In this document: positions 15,817 to 23,517 of the stretch, piece by piece
Layout: each line of letters opens with the position of its first letter
Position numbering within the stretch: the first letter of the stretch is position 1
NCBI GenBank assembly: GCA_903858935.1
Contig: CAIOKO010000053.1
Coordinates: 1-40,670 of the forward strand
Reading direction: 5' to 3'
Source: an uncultured Schlesneria sp.
GTDB taxonomy: Bacteria; Planctomycetota; Planctomycetia; Planctomycetales; Planctomycetaceae
DNA length: 40,670 nt
Notes under the pieces: generated by a model
Told to the model about the DNA's origin: nothing
What the model saw: the letters and a program-made list of their open reading frames with translations, nothing else
Database searches by the model: none
Position numbers and translations under genes: made by a program

Positions 15817-16845
15817 ATGAACAAGGCGGCAAAGAAACGAATGTTCAGCGCCATCCAAGACAAAGACTTGACCTCGCTCTTTGCGATCATTGATGAGAAT
15901 CCCGATGCGCTGGAGGCCGTCGGCGACCACAACGCAAACGTTCGAGATAAGACGCCGCTGATGTTTGCAATTCAATGCGCAAACATCAGTCTTGCCCACG
16001 CATTGCTTGACCGTAGGGCAGAGGCGTCAGCCATAATGCCGGGCGGACCTGGGTCCTCAGTCCTGGAACTATGTGTCGAATTCGCCTACCGCGACGAGCC
16101 CCGGCATGACGACTGGATACGACTTGCAGCTCGCTTACTTGATGAAGGAGCCGATCCCAACTCGGCACTTTGGCCGGCGTTGTACGGTTTCGGTGGGATT
16201 GTCGACCGCGCAGACCTAATTAGACTTCTGCTTGATCGCGGCGCAAATCCGGATCAGCTATTGGGCAACTGCGGAGACACAGTGCGAGAACTCGTCGAGA
16301 TTAACCGGCACTTATACACGGATGAGGTGCTCAGGTTATTCCACCTCAACCCTGGGGCGTCGGTGCCAAAGCCAGACAATGCGGACGATGCCAAGTTGAA
16401 GCCCGTGCAACGACCTCTCGTTGAGCATCCGTCCGGCGATTTTGAAACCGCAGTGGAGGCGATGGCTTTTGCCATCACGTCGCTCCGGGCTCTTCCGGTG
16501 TGGGACAAGTGGGTTACATTTTGTGCGCAAGGCATGGGCCCCCGCGTGGACACTTACTATTTTGCTTCAATTCGAATGCGACAAGGCGAAATCACTTTAT
16601 TGGAAGAGGCAAATACCCTTGCATCGACCCAGAAACCACTTGAGTTAGATATTAAGTCAGTGACGAACCGGCTGGGCGTTCCCAAATCGTGCCTCTCCAA
16701 GACCGAAGCCGGCTATTCCGTGAGTAAGGCGACGCCGAATCAGGCCGCTCGACTTATGGATGTGATCTTTCGCCAGTACATGGGGATTCGCCCCCATACT
16801 GGCGAGGGCGATGACTACGCCCTGGGGGTCGAGTGGGAGGCTTAA
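15817..16845 (+). CDS. Ankyrin repeat protein with unrecognised C-terminal domain
   Basis: This is a 342-residue protein with two parts. Residues about 1-175 are ankyrin repeats (DKTPLMFAIQCANISLAHAL with LDRRAEA; WIRLAARLLDEGADPN; LIRLLLDRGANPDQL). Residues about 205-342 are a separate domain that I cannot assign, with EAMAFAITSLRALPVWDKWV, FASIRMRQGEITLLEE and a C-terminal YMGIRPHTGEGDDYALGVEW. There is no signal peptide or membrane segment. ATG start with a weak GAAAGA upstream. It shares only the repeat type with the ankyrin protein encoded at 11235-12065. The ankyrin part is secure; function is unknown. Confidence 0.85.
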   Translation: MNKAAKKRMFSAIQDKDLTSLFAIIDENPDALEAVGDHNANVRDKTPLMFAIQCANISLAHALLDRRAEASAIMPGGPGSSVLELCVEFAYRDEPRHDDWIRLAARLLDEGADPNSALWPALYGFGGIVDRADLIRLLLDRGANPDQLLGNCGDTVRELVEINRHLYTDEVLRLFHLNPGASVPKPDNADDAKLKPVQRPLVEHPSGDFETAVEAMAFAITSLRALPVWDKWVTFCAQGMGPRVDTYYFASIRMRQGEITLLEEANTLASTQKPLELDIKSVTNRLGVPKSCLSKTEAGYSVSKATPNQAARLMDVIFRQYMGIRPHTGEGDDYALGVEWEA

Positions 16846-17326
16846 ATCGGATTGGGTTCAGTCTCCAGACAGAATTGTTGACTGCTTGTCGGCCATGTCG
16901 TTCTGCAAGGGATCAGTATTGCTGGTCAGCCGCCAGTATAAGTCGCCGAAGGCACGGGGCCTTCGATATCATGTGCTGGAGAAAAAGTTCTAACAGTGTG
17001 TTGCCGCCACGGATTTTGAATTACCGAGTTTAGTCGCATTCTTTTTTGCAAAGGTCATTTTCGGTTCTCTCAAAGATGTTTACGCGTTGGCGATCAAGGT
17101 TCAAATAATCTCGGTCTTGAGCGATGAAGAGTTCCGCAACTCGTCTCTTTTTCAGGAGTGTCGAGTTCGATTCCGCCGCCACTGTCGCAGTGCGTCGCAA
17201 ACGAAACCTGTGTCAGCATTCTTCAACGCTTGCATGTTGCAACACAACAATTGTGAAATTGGCGTTTCGCGGTTGAGTCTTTGTTCTTAGATATGATCCT
17301 TTTGCTTTGACGACGTTCTTCAACGC

Positions 17327-17412
17327 CTACTCATGACGCAACGCTTCAATCGGGTCCATGTGGGCTGCGCGACGGGCCGGATAGACTCCGAATAACAATC
17401 CCACTCCGAGGG
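17327..17412 (-). pseudogene. Remnant of a MacB/FtsX-type ABC transporter permease C-terminus
   Basis: Read on the minus strand, the 27 or so codons before the stop at 17327-17329 give [20 protein letters not shown] followed by RHE. This is the signature end of MacB-type permeases: last membrane helix, YPAxxAAxxDPIEALR, stop. Further upstream in this frame the sequence stops resembling a permease and reaches a TGA within about 40 codons of the end. No ATPase or periplasmic partner is nearby. It is what is left of a deleted transporter gene. Confidence 0.8.
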
Positions 17413-17546
17413 AATTCCGCAGCGAAAGATCGATCAGGGGGCGATCCGAGGTTCAAGTGTATGAACGATTGGAGGCATGACGTCGCGTGAGATTGTCATG
17501 AAACTCCACCGCGCTGCTCGAAATAACGGTCCAGGAAAAACAATGC

Positions 17547-17588
17547 TGTCAGGAACCGATTCCGATGTCCTGACACCTTTGTTTTTTT
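17547..17588 (-). terminator. Hairpin terminator downstream of the esterase gene
   Basis: TGTCAGGA (17547-17554) and TCCTGACA (17568-17575) form a perfect 8-bp stem with a 13-base loop. On the minus strand the stem is followed within about seven bases by TTTTT, and it lies about 50 bp after the esterase stop. On the plus strand it is followed by TTTGTTTTTTT, so it may work both ways. Confidence 0.55.
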
Positions 17589-17635
17589 GAAATCGATGAA
17601 TTGCTCTCATGTGGACCCTGGCGCTAGTTCGTGGG

Positions 17636-18697
17636 TCATTGCGGTTTGGGGAAGCCGTTGAGCGCATCAATGAGAAACGCTGTGGAAGTCGCGTGTTTTA
17701 CGTCAGGCGCGCCCGGGTAAACCAGTTCGCACGGCACGCCGGCCTCCTTGCATTTTTCCTGTAGCTTCACACCGTAGTTCGCTGTGTGTGTCGGGTCTTT
17801 TTGGTCCTGCCCGATCGCAGGCGAGGAAGTGTAATTCAGATAGATCGCCGGATCGTAAGTCGTGACGTGTTCGATCGGCGAATATTCCACGATCCACGGC
17901 AGCACCTCTTCGCGGTGCTCCAAAAACTCCGCGAATCGAGTGTCGCGCGTCTTGATGTCATTCGGGTCCATAAAGCCGAACGCGTGTCCGCCGTAGCGGC
18001 TGTTCGGCGTCCATTCCCTGAGCTGCTTCGGATCGAGCGAGGTCTGCGCGCCATCGACCGCCGCACACCATAGGCTCGTGGATTCGCGCGCGATCGGATC
18101 GCTGTTATTTGGATCGGCCATGTCCTTGTGAAATGCGAGCCACAATGACGAGCAAGCGCCAGCACTGCCGCCGCTTGCGCCGATGCGTGATTTGTCGATG
18201 TTCCACTCTACCGCCTTGCTGCGCACGAATTGAAGCGCACGCGCTGCGTCCTCCAGTGGTGCCTTCACCGGCGGCTTAACGCCCGCGAGTTGTGCCTGCC
18301 ACGAGTAACGGTAGTTGATGGAAACCACCGATATTCCTGCATCAAGCATCGTCTGAATCTTGGGGCCGACGCTATTCTTGTCTCCCGCAACCCAGCCGCC
18401 GCCGTGGATGAAAAACAGAAGCGGTGCAGGCCGTTCAGACTTCGCCTGCCAGAAATCGAGCACCTGCCGTTCATGCGTGCCGTACGGGACATTTGCGTGC
18501 GTGGGGACGAGCTGCGGATCGGCGGGTTTCGCAGGGGCCTTGGGTTTGTTGTCCAGTTTAACTGGCACATCGGTGGAAATTACCGGGACGGCGGAAGGTG
18601 CCTCTTTCGAGGCAACAGGGTCGGCTTCCGCTCGTGTTGAGAGAGCGTTCAGAAGCAACACGAGGGTTGCGACGAAGATTGGTGCGGTTTGAATCAT
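17636..18697 (-). CDS. Secreted alpha/beta hydrolase (esterase, BD-FAE/lipase-like)
   Basis: This is a 353-residue exported carboxylesterase-type alpha/beta hydrolase. The start at 18697 was chosen because it gives a clean signal peptide (MIQTAPIFVATLVLLLNAL ending in a TRAEA site) and has AGGAAA five bases upstream; the frame is open 77 codons further but that part is not protein-like. After a Pro/Lys-rich linker come the oxyanion motif FFIHGGGWVAGDK, SINYRYSW, and the nucleophile elbow GASGGSAG. The likely catalytic His is in APDVKHATS near the C-terminus. This layout matches esterases that act on short acyl or feruloyl groups. It is divergent from another hydrolase gene at 19030. Substrate is not known. 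Confidence 0.88.
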   Translation of the reverse strand: MIQTAPIFVATLVLLLNALSTRAEADPVASKEAPSAVPVISTDVPVKLDNKPKAPAKPADPQLVPTHANVPYGTHERQVLDFWQAKSERPAPLLFFIHGGGWVAGDKNSVGPKIQTMLDAGISVVSINYRYSWQAQLAGVKPPVKAPLEDAARALQFVRSKAVEWNIDKSRIGASGGSAGACSSLWLAFHKDMADPNNSDPIARESTSLWCAAVDGAQTSLDPKQLREWTPNSRYGGHAFGFMDPNDIKTRDTRFAEFLEHREEVLPWIVEYSPIEHVTTYDPAIYLNYTSSPAIGQDQKDPTHTANYGVKLQEKCKEAGVPCELVYPGAPDVKHATSTAFLIDALNGFPKPQ

Positions 18698-19029
18698 GAG
18701 TGTTTCCTGTTTCAGGAATAGCGATTTTGTTTTACGGGCTTCAGGCAAAGGGCGAGATGATGACGGAGCGATCGGTTCATCCGGGAGACGACGTCCGACT
18801 TTTTGCTTGTCTTGGTCACACGTCGACAGTCTTGATTTTGGGCGCAGGCTGCGTGTGGATGGTGGCTGACGACGCATCCCGTTTCCGTCGCTCTGACGAG
18901 ACGCCGACGTAGCCAATTGTATAACCAATTTCCTATATTCGCATTAAAGAAATTCCTTCAAAAACTTGCAGCAGGAACCCTTTGTCCCGATCTTGAATGG
19001 GCATAACCCCAGAGCTCGAGGACAGGAAA
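18698..19029 (+). other. Divergent promoter region between two hydrolase genes
   Basis: This 332-bp gap separates two divergently transcribed hydrolases. An AT-rich patch at 18911-18960 (including CCTATATTCGCATTAAAG) is the most promoter-like part. No other feature was recognised. Confidence 0.4.
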
Positions 19030-20019
19030 ATGGAAACTATGAACAACCTCGCTCTTATCGGCACTCATCAAACCGTTTGCATGTTGCTTTACTTTCTGCT
19101 GACTTTGAACTGCACAAGCTTAGAGATGCATGCTCAGGATACCACGTTCAAAGTCCCTGATGACGTCACCTTTCGTGTTGCTGACATCATCAGCGAAGGG
19201 ACCCGGATCGCGGCGGAAGTGTTTTCACCGACCGATTCCGACGGCAAGCTGCCGACGATCATCATGAGCCATGGATGGGGCGGGACGGCTGAGTCGCTTC
19301 GATCGGATGCCGTCGTCTTCGCCCGAGCAGGATTTCTCGTTGTGACGATCGATTATCGCGGCTGGGGCAAGAGTGACTCTCGTTTGATTGTGGTTGGCAA
19401 ACCAGAATTAAAGTACGACAAACTGTTTGCTGAGGTCAAAGAAGTCCGGGGGGCTGTCGACCCAATCGACCAGACGACCGACATTCTGAATGCGATTCAC
19501 TGGGTTGCTGGCGAGGAACGGTGCGATCCCGATCGGATTGGCATCTGGGGTTCCTCCTTCTCTGGCGGACATGTTGTATACGTGGCTGCCCGTGATCCAC
19601 GTGTGAAGGCGTTTGTCAGCCAGGTCGGATCGATGGACGGTCGCTGGGTTCTCGGCAATCCCCAACTGAAAGCCTACACGAACAGCCAGGGGACTGGCCG
19701 CACACGTGGACAGATCGGGTACCCAAAACCCGGCGAGAAATTCGGCACCCTGAATGGGGCACCTGTCATCGAGAAGTTCATCGGCTACGCTCCGATCGAA
19801 GACATCGGCCGCTGCGAACGCTGCGCGAAGTTGTTCATCATCGCCGAAAACGAAGAGCTGTTCGACAATAAAGAACACGCCATTTTAGCTCATCAACGCG
19901 CCACCGGGGTAAAGAAACTCGTCACCGTCGCAGGGATCAAACACTACGGGATTTACCGGGAAAAACGGGGCGAGGCTCAGCAACTAGCCATCGACTGGTT
20001 TCGTGAACATCTGAAGTAG
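19030..20019 (+). CDS. Exported alpha/beta hydrolase (dienelactone hydrolase / peptidase S9-like)
   Basis: This is a 329-residue alpha/beta hydrolase. The start at 19030 is preferred over an ATG 33 bases upstream because AGGACAGGAA lies just before it. The N-terminus has a hydrophobic stretch (VCMLLYFLLTLNC) ending near HAQ, consistent with a signal peptide or lipoprotein-like anchor. The core shows IIMSHGWGGTAE (oxyanion region), VVTIDYRGWGKSD, the nucleophile elbow IGIWGSSFSGGH, and the likely acid and His in IIAENEEL and GIKHYGIY. This pattern is shared by dienelactone hydrolases, acetyl-xylan esterases and S9-type peptidases; substrate cannot be fixed. A sulfatase gene follows about 125 bp downstream on the same strand. 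Confidence 0.85.
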   Translation: METMNNLALIGTHQTVCMLLYFLLTLNCTSLEMHAQDTTFKVPDDVTFRVADIISEGTRIAAEVFSPTDSDGKLPTIIMSHGWGGTAESLRSDAVVFARAGFLVVTIDYRGWGKSDSRLIVVGKPELKYDKLFAEVKEVRGAVDPIDQTTDILNAIHWVAGEERCDPDRIGIWGSSFSGGHVVYVAARDPRVKAFVSQVGSMDGRWVLGNPQLKAYTNSQGTGRTRGQIGYPKPGEKFGTLNGAPVIEKFIGYAPIEDIGRCERCAKLFIIAENEELFDNKEHAILAHQRATGVKKLVTVAGIKHYGIYREKRGEAQQLAIDWFREHLK

Positions 20020-20144
20020 CGTTGACGGGGGGAGCGGGTTCGTTCGGAGCTCACACGATCGCTCGAAACTTTCTGTGACCTCCTGGGTTTAAATAGTATA
20101 GATGTATAGGTACGAATCCATTGATTATCTCCAAGGTCAGATTC

Positions 20145-22052
20145 ATGAGCTGCCGTTCACTTTTGATTTCGATGTTGTTGATCGTTTTATCTGGGCAAGC
20201 CTTCGGCAAAGACTCGCCGAATGTCGTTTACATCATGGCTGATGATCTGGGCTGGGGAGATTTGAGCGTGCATGGCGGCTTGCCGACACCAAGCATCGAC
20301 AAGCTCTTTACGGAGGGTGTTGAGCTGACGAATTTTATGGGCTGGTGCGTCTGCTCACCGACTCGCGCGATGCTACTGACGGGTCGCCATCCGTATCGGG
20401 TAGGGACAGGCCCAGAGACTGGCGGTGAGTTGGCGAAACAAGAAACCACGATCGCCACGGCCTTTAAGTCGCATGGTTATCGCACAGGCGTGTTCGGCAA
20501 ATGGCACAACGGGGCCGATCCCGCAACGCCGGAGTTCCAGCAAGCTTACGAGGAGGCATGGAAGGAGCGACCGAACAGAAACTACAAAGGTGGTCTCGGC
20601 GTAAACGAGCACGGCTTCGACGAAGCCTGGGTTTATTATGGTGGCGGCGCTGACTACTTTACGAGGCGCAATAGCGGTGGACGCGGCCCGATCAGTTGGT
20701 GGCACAATCGTGAGCATCGTCCGCAAGACGTCGGGTATACCGAGGACTTGATCACGGAACACGTCGTGGAATTCATTCGCGACAATAAGGATCGTCCGTT
20801 CTTCTGCTATGTCCCCTTCCATCTGATCCACGCACCAATGCAGGCGAAAGATTCGGACTTGGCTGGTGTGGACGCGAAGGTAACGGATCAGACTCAGCGC
20901 GTTTATTCGGCGATGGTCCAATCGATGGACAAGAACCTCGCTGCCATCCTGGCCGAACTCGACAAACTGGGCCTGCGTGACGACACCATTATCGTGTTCA
21001 CGAGCGACAATGGCGCGACGAAGGACGGTCGAAATCTGCCGTTCCGCGGCGGAAAGCATTCTCTTTTTGAAGGGGGCACCCACTTGCCGACAGTTGTTCA
21101 TTGGCCCAACGGAAAAGTCGTCAATGGTCGTTGGAACGGCTTGTGCGGAGCGCTCGACATGTTCCCCACGCTGTTGGCGATGACTGGGCTCAAGATGCCC
21201 TTGACGCGCCCGCTCGACGGCAAAAACATCTGGCCCGCACTGCGTGATCGCGGACCCAGCCCGGTGGAAAGCTACTATTGGTCGTGGCACAACGAGGATG
21301 CCATCCGCACCGCCAATTGGCGCCTGCATCGTTTCGCCGACCGTGTGGAACTGTACGATATACGCGAGGACATCGGCGAAACGGTCAATGTTGCTGACAA
21401 GCATCCAGACATCGTTTCATCGCTAGTCACGAAGATGAACGACTGGGTCTCGTCGATGGGGGTGGCGCTCAGTCATCTACCCCCACCGGCAACGCTTGAT
21501 GCCAAGCCAGAGCCGAAAGAGGAAGTGCTGGAGATCTCGGTAACGGTAACAGGCACGGCGAAGCCAAAAGATTCCTTACTGGTTCAATTTGCTCGATACG
21601 AAGGGAATGTGTTTGCGACCGACTATATCGAGTACGACATTGCCGTGGGGACCGGCAGCCCACTAAAAGGCTTCTATTACACACCGTTCAAGGGCAACTC
21701 CAATGACCAACCCCGGAACGAATTCAAACGCGGCGAAGGTGTCGATCAGTTTGGCCGCGACCAGGCGACAGGCCCGGAACCCAAAGGAGGGCCTGGGGTG
21801 TGGGAACATCGGATCATCGGTCTTTCCAGCTATGGACCTGGGATTCTGCCGGGGCACGGGATTACATTCAAAGGATTCAAGCCCGGCAACTACAAAATCT
21901 ACATCGACAATCTAAGCATTCGCCACGCCGACGGCACGAGGACCCCATTGTGGACGAACGGCAAGGACACTCGAGTCAACAAGATCAAGGAGAACGAGCT
22001 TTTTGAGGGGATAACAATCCGGACGGTAGACATGGCCGATGTCGGCAAGTGA
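20145..22052 (+). CDS. Sulfatase with C-terminal accessory domain
   Basis: This is an exported type I sulfatase of 635 residues that should hydrolyse sulfate esters, probably on a polysaccharide. The ATG at 20145 gives a signal peptide (MSCRSLLISMLLIVLSGQAFG) and has AAGG upstream; an in-frame TTG 24 bases earlier is less likely. Metal ligands (IMADDLGWGD), the formylglycine site CSPTR with Cys70, LLTGRHPYR, GKWH and FTSDNGA are all in place. The Cys needs an anaerobic or FGE-type maturase encoded elsewhere. From about residue 455 a further ~180 residues form a beta-rich domain (VTVTGTAKPKDSLLVQFARY ... KGFKPGNYKIYIDN) outside the usual sulfatase fold, possibly for binding substrate. Confidence 0.95.
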   Translation: MSCRSLLISMLLIVLSGQAFGKDSPNVVYIMADDLGWGDLSVHGGLPTPSIDKLFTEGVELTNFMGWCVCSPTRAMLLTGRHPYRVGTGPETGGELAKQETTIATAFKSHGYRTGVFGKWHNGADPATPEFQQAYEEAWKERPNRNYKGGLGVNEHGFDEAWVYYGGGADYFTRRNSGGRGPISWWHNREHRPQDVGYTEDLITEHVVEFIRDNKDRPFFCYVPFHLIHAPMQAKDSDLAGVDAKVTDQTQRVYSAMVQSMDKNLAAILAELDKLGLRDDTIIVFTSDNGATKDGRNLPFRGGKHSLFEGGTHLPTVVHWPNGKVVNGRWNGLCGALDMFPTLLAMTGLKMPLTRPLDGKNIWPALRDRGPSPVESYYWSWHNEDAIRTANWRLHRFADRVELYDIREDIGETVNVADKHPDIVSSLVTKMNDWVSSMGVALSHLPPPATLDAKPEPKEEVLEISVTVTGTAKPKDSLLVQFARYEGNVFATDYIEYDIAVGTGSPLKGFYYTPFKGNSNDQPRNEFKRGEGVDQFGRDQATGPEPKGGPGVWEHRIIGLSSYGPGILPGHGITFKGFKPGNYKIYIDNLSIRHADGTRTPLWTNGKDTRVNKIKENELFEGITIRTVDMADVGK

Positions 22053-22080
22053 TGTCATCGCCTGTGTGATGCAGAACAAT

Positions 22081-22099
22081 CATCACTTGGGGAGTGATG
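22081..22099. terminator. Short hairpin between convergent genes
   Basis: CATCACT and AGTGATG form a 7-bp stem with a TGGGG loop, 29 bp after the sulfatase stop. There is no T-run, so termination is only possible, not shown. Confidence 0.25.
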
Positions 22100-22214
22100 C
22101 ACGTGGGCATCGACTATCTGGCTACTGGAGGTGCCTGCGGTGTGCATCCACTCGCTTGTTGAGGAATTATCGTAATACCGTTGTTTTTGCCCTTTCCGTA
22201 TGAATCCGGGGAAT

Positions 22215-23207
22215 TCATTGTTCTCGGACGACTCGAAAGCTGTTTCCGTAATCGTGGGATGTTGGTATTTCGCTATTACGCCTGGCACATCGCAGATGAA
22301 ATGAGGCATCATAGAAGCCGCCTCCGCGTAGAACGCGGGTTGTCCCCTTGAGTGGACCTGTGGGATCATCAGTGGTTGATCTTCCGTAATAATTCTCGTC
22401 GTACCAGTCTGAGCACCATTCCCAGGCGTTCCCGTGCATGTCGTACAGGCCGAATTTGTTTGGTAGAAACTTGCCAACTGGCGCGGTCCAGACGAAGCCG
22501 TCACTTCCGATGAGATACATCGATCGCAACTTTTTTTCAGGCGATTTCGGATAAAGCGCGTTCAGTCGACTCGAATCCGCGGAATTCGCAAACCGGAAAA
22601 GTTGCTCGGGTTCGTCTCCAAACGAATATCGCTGTTGGCTTCCCGCCCGGCACGCATATTCCCATTCGGCTTCCGTGGGAAGCCTGTAGATCTCTCCCTC
22701 TTTTTCGCTCAACCATTCACAGAAAGCCACGGCATCGTTCCAGGTGACGTAAATCACCGGATGAGACTGATCAATCTTCCATCCGATCGGTTCCCATGGA
22801 CGGAATCTCGTTGATTCCACCATGTTTTTATCCTTGTCGAAGCCCCAACTGGGTTTGCCATCCAACTCTGCTTCAGTCTTGTATTTTGCGTCGTAATAGA
22901 ATTTCAGGAACTGATTCAAGGTCACTTCGAATTGCCCGATGTAGAACGGGTTCGTAATTCGGACCACGTGTTGTGGAAGTTCTGCGTCAATCCAACTGTG
23001 GTCAACATTATGGTACTTCTTCAGCAATGTTGTCGAAGTTTCCTCAGCCCCCATCAGGAATTCTCCTGCAGGAATCTCAACAAGTTTCATGTTGATGCTG
23101 TTTGTTATCACCTTTGGTTCGGCCGCCAGGATGACATGCGTATCCGCGCCTCGGATCGTGGCGAGGACTACGATCAAAACGAAATCGAGAATGCAATTTC
23201 TCGCCAT
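22215..23207 (-). CDS. SUMF1/EgtB-fold protein, exported (non-canonical formylglycine-generating enzyme family)
   Basis: This is a 330-residue SUMF1-family protein with a signal peptide (MARNCILDFVLIVVLAT...). Start at 23207 is supported by AGGA eight bases upstream. Family motifs run through it: VEIPAGEFLMG, PFYIGQFEVTLNQF, PVIYVTWNDAVAFCEWLS, YRLPTEAEWEYACRAG, FGLYDMHGNAWEWCSDWY, RVLRGGGFYDASFH and NSFRVV. True formylglycine-generating enzymes carry two Cys after the RGGS motif (CxxxxC); here those positions are Asp and Leu, and the only nearby Cys is shifted (HLRCARR). Sulfatase maturation by this protein is therefore doubtful even though a sulfatase gene is convergent to it. Many planctomycete SUMF1 proteins have other or unknown roles. 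Confidence 0.9.
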   Translation of the reverse strand: MARNCILDFVLIVVLATIRGADTHVILAAEPKVITNSINMKLVEIPAGEFLMGAEETSTTLLKKYHNVDHSWIDAELPQHVVRITNPFYIGQFEVTLNQFLKFYYDAKYKTEAELDGKPSWGFDKDKNMVESTRFRPWEPIGWKIDQSHPVIYVTWNDAVAFCEWLSEKEGEIYRLPTEAEWEYACRAGSQQRYSFGDEPEQLFRFANSADSSRLNALYPKSPEKKLRSMYLIGSDGFVWTAPVGKFLPNKFGLYDMHGNAWEWCSDWYDENYYGRSTTDDPTGPLKGTTRVLRGGGFYDASFHLRCARRNSEIPTSHDYGNSFRVVREQ

Positions 23208-23517
23208 TTTCTGATTCCTTAAAATTACATCGAATTTGGAACATTCGAAACGGTTTTTAATAGACATACAGTATCGTTTAAGGGGTGATTCACTTCAATT
23301 TGCCGCGGGTTGAAATCTCGGGCATTCCTCTTAAAACGGAATACGCTGCATTTGATCCACGGCTTGTCGAAGACTCCAAGACTGTGGTACCACCGTGATT
23401 ATCACGAATCCGCGGTGAACCGGATTGTCGTCGTGAGTGAAATTCTATCGCTCACTTCATACACTGAAGCGGTCATGATTGAATTGATGATTTCCGCGTC
23501 CGGATGATCCCCATTTT
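23208..23517 (+). other. Divergent region between the SUMF1-like and BatA/VWA genes
   Basis: About 310 bp between divergent genes. An AT-rich patch at 23215-23285 could hold the promoter of the SUMF1-like gene. No gene, RNA or repeat was recognised. Confidence 0.35.

Larger units (their letters stand above)
16846..17635 (+). other. Long gene-poor stretch
   Basis: Nearly 800 bp without an intact gene. It contains a MacB-type permease C-terminal remnant on the minus strand and a hairpin that probably terminates the esterase gene. The part at 16850-17320 shows no recognisable coding motif on either strand. It looks like a deletion scar or decayed DNA. Confidence 0.45.

Noticed and set aside
17160-17190. 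GTTCGATTCC, resembling a tRNA T-loop
   Set aside because: The flanking bases do not form a T-stem, and no anticodon, D-arm or acceptor stem can be built around it.
20373-21404. Minus-strand open frame of 343 codons
   Set aside because: It is antisense to the core of the sulfatase at 20145-22052 and has no motif or ribosome site.
22215-23207. Calling the SUMF1-like protein the maturation enzyme of the neighbouring sulfatase
   Set aside because: The two catalytic Cys positions are substituted and the protein has a signal peptide.
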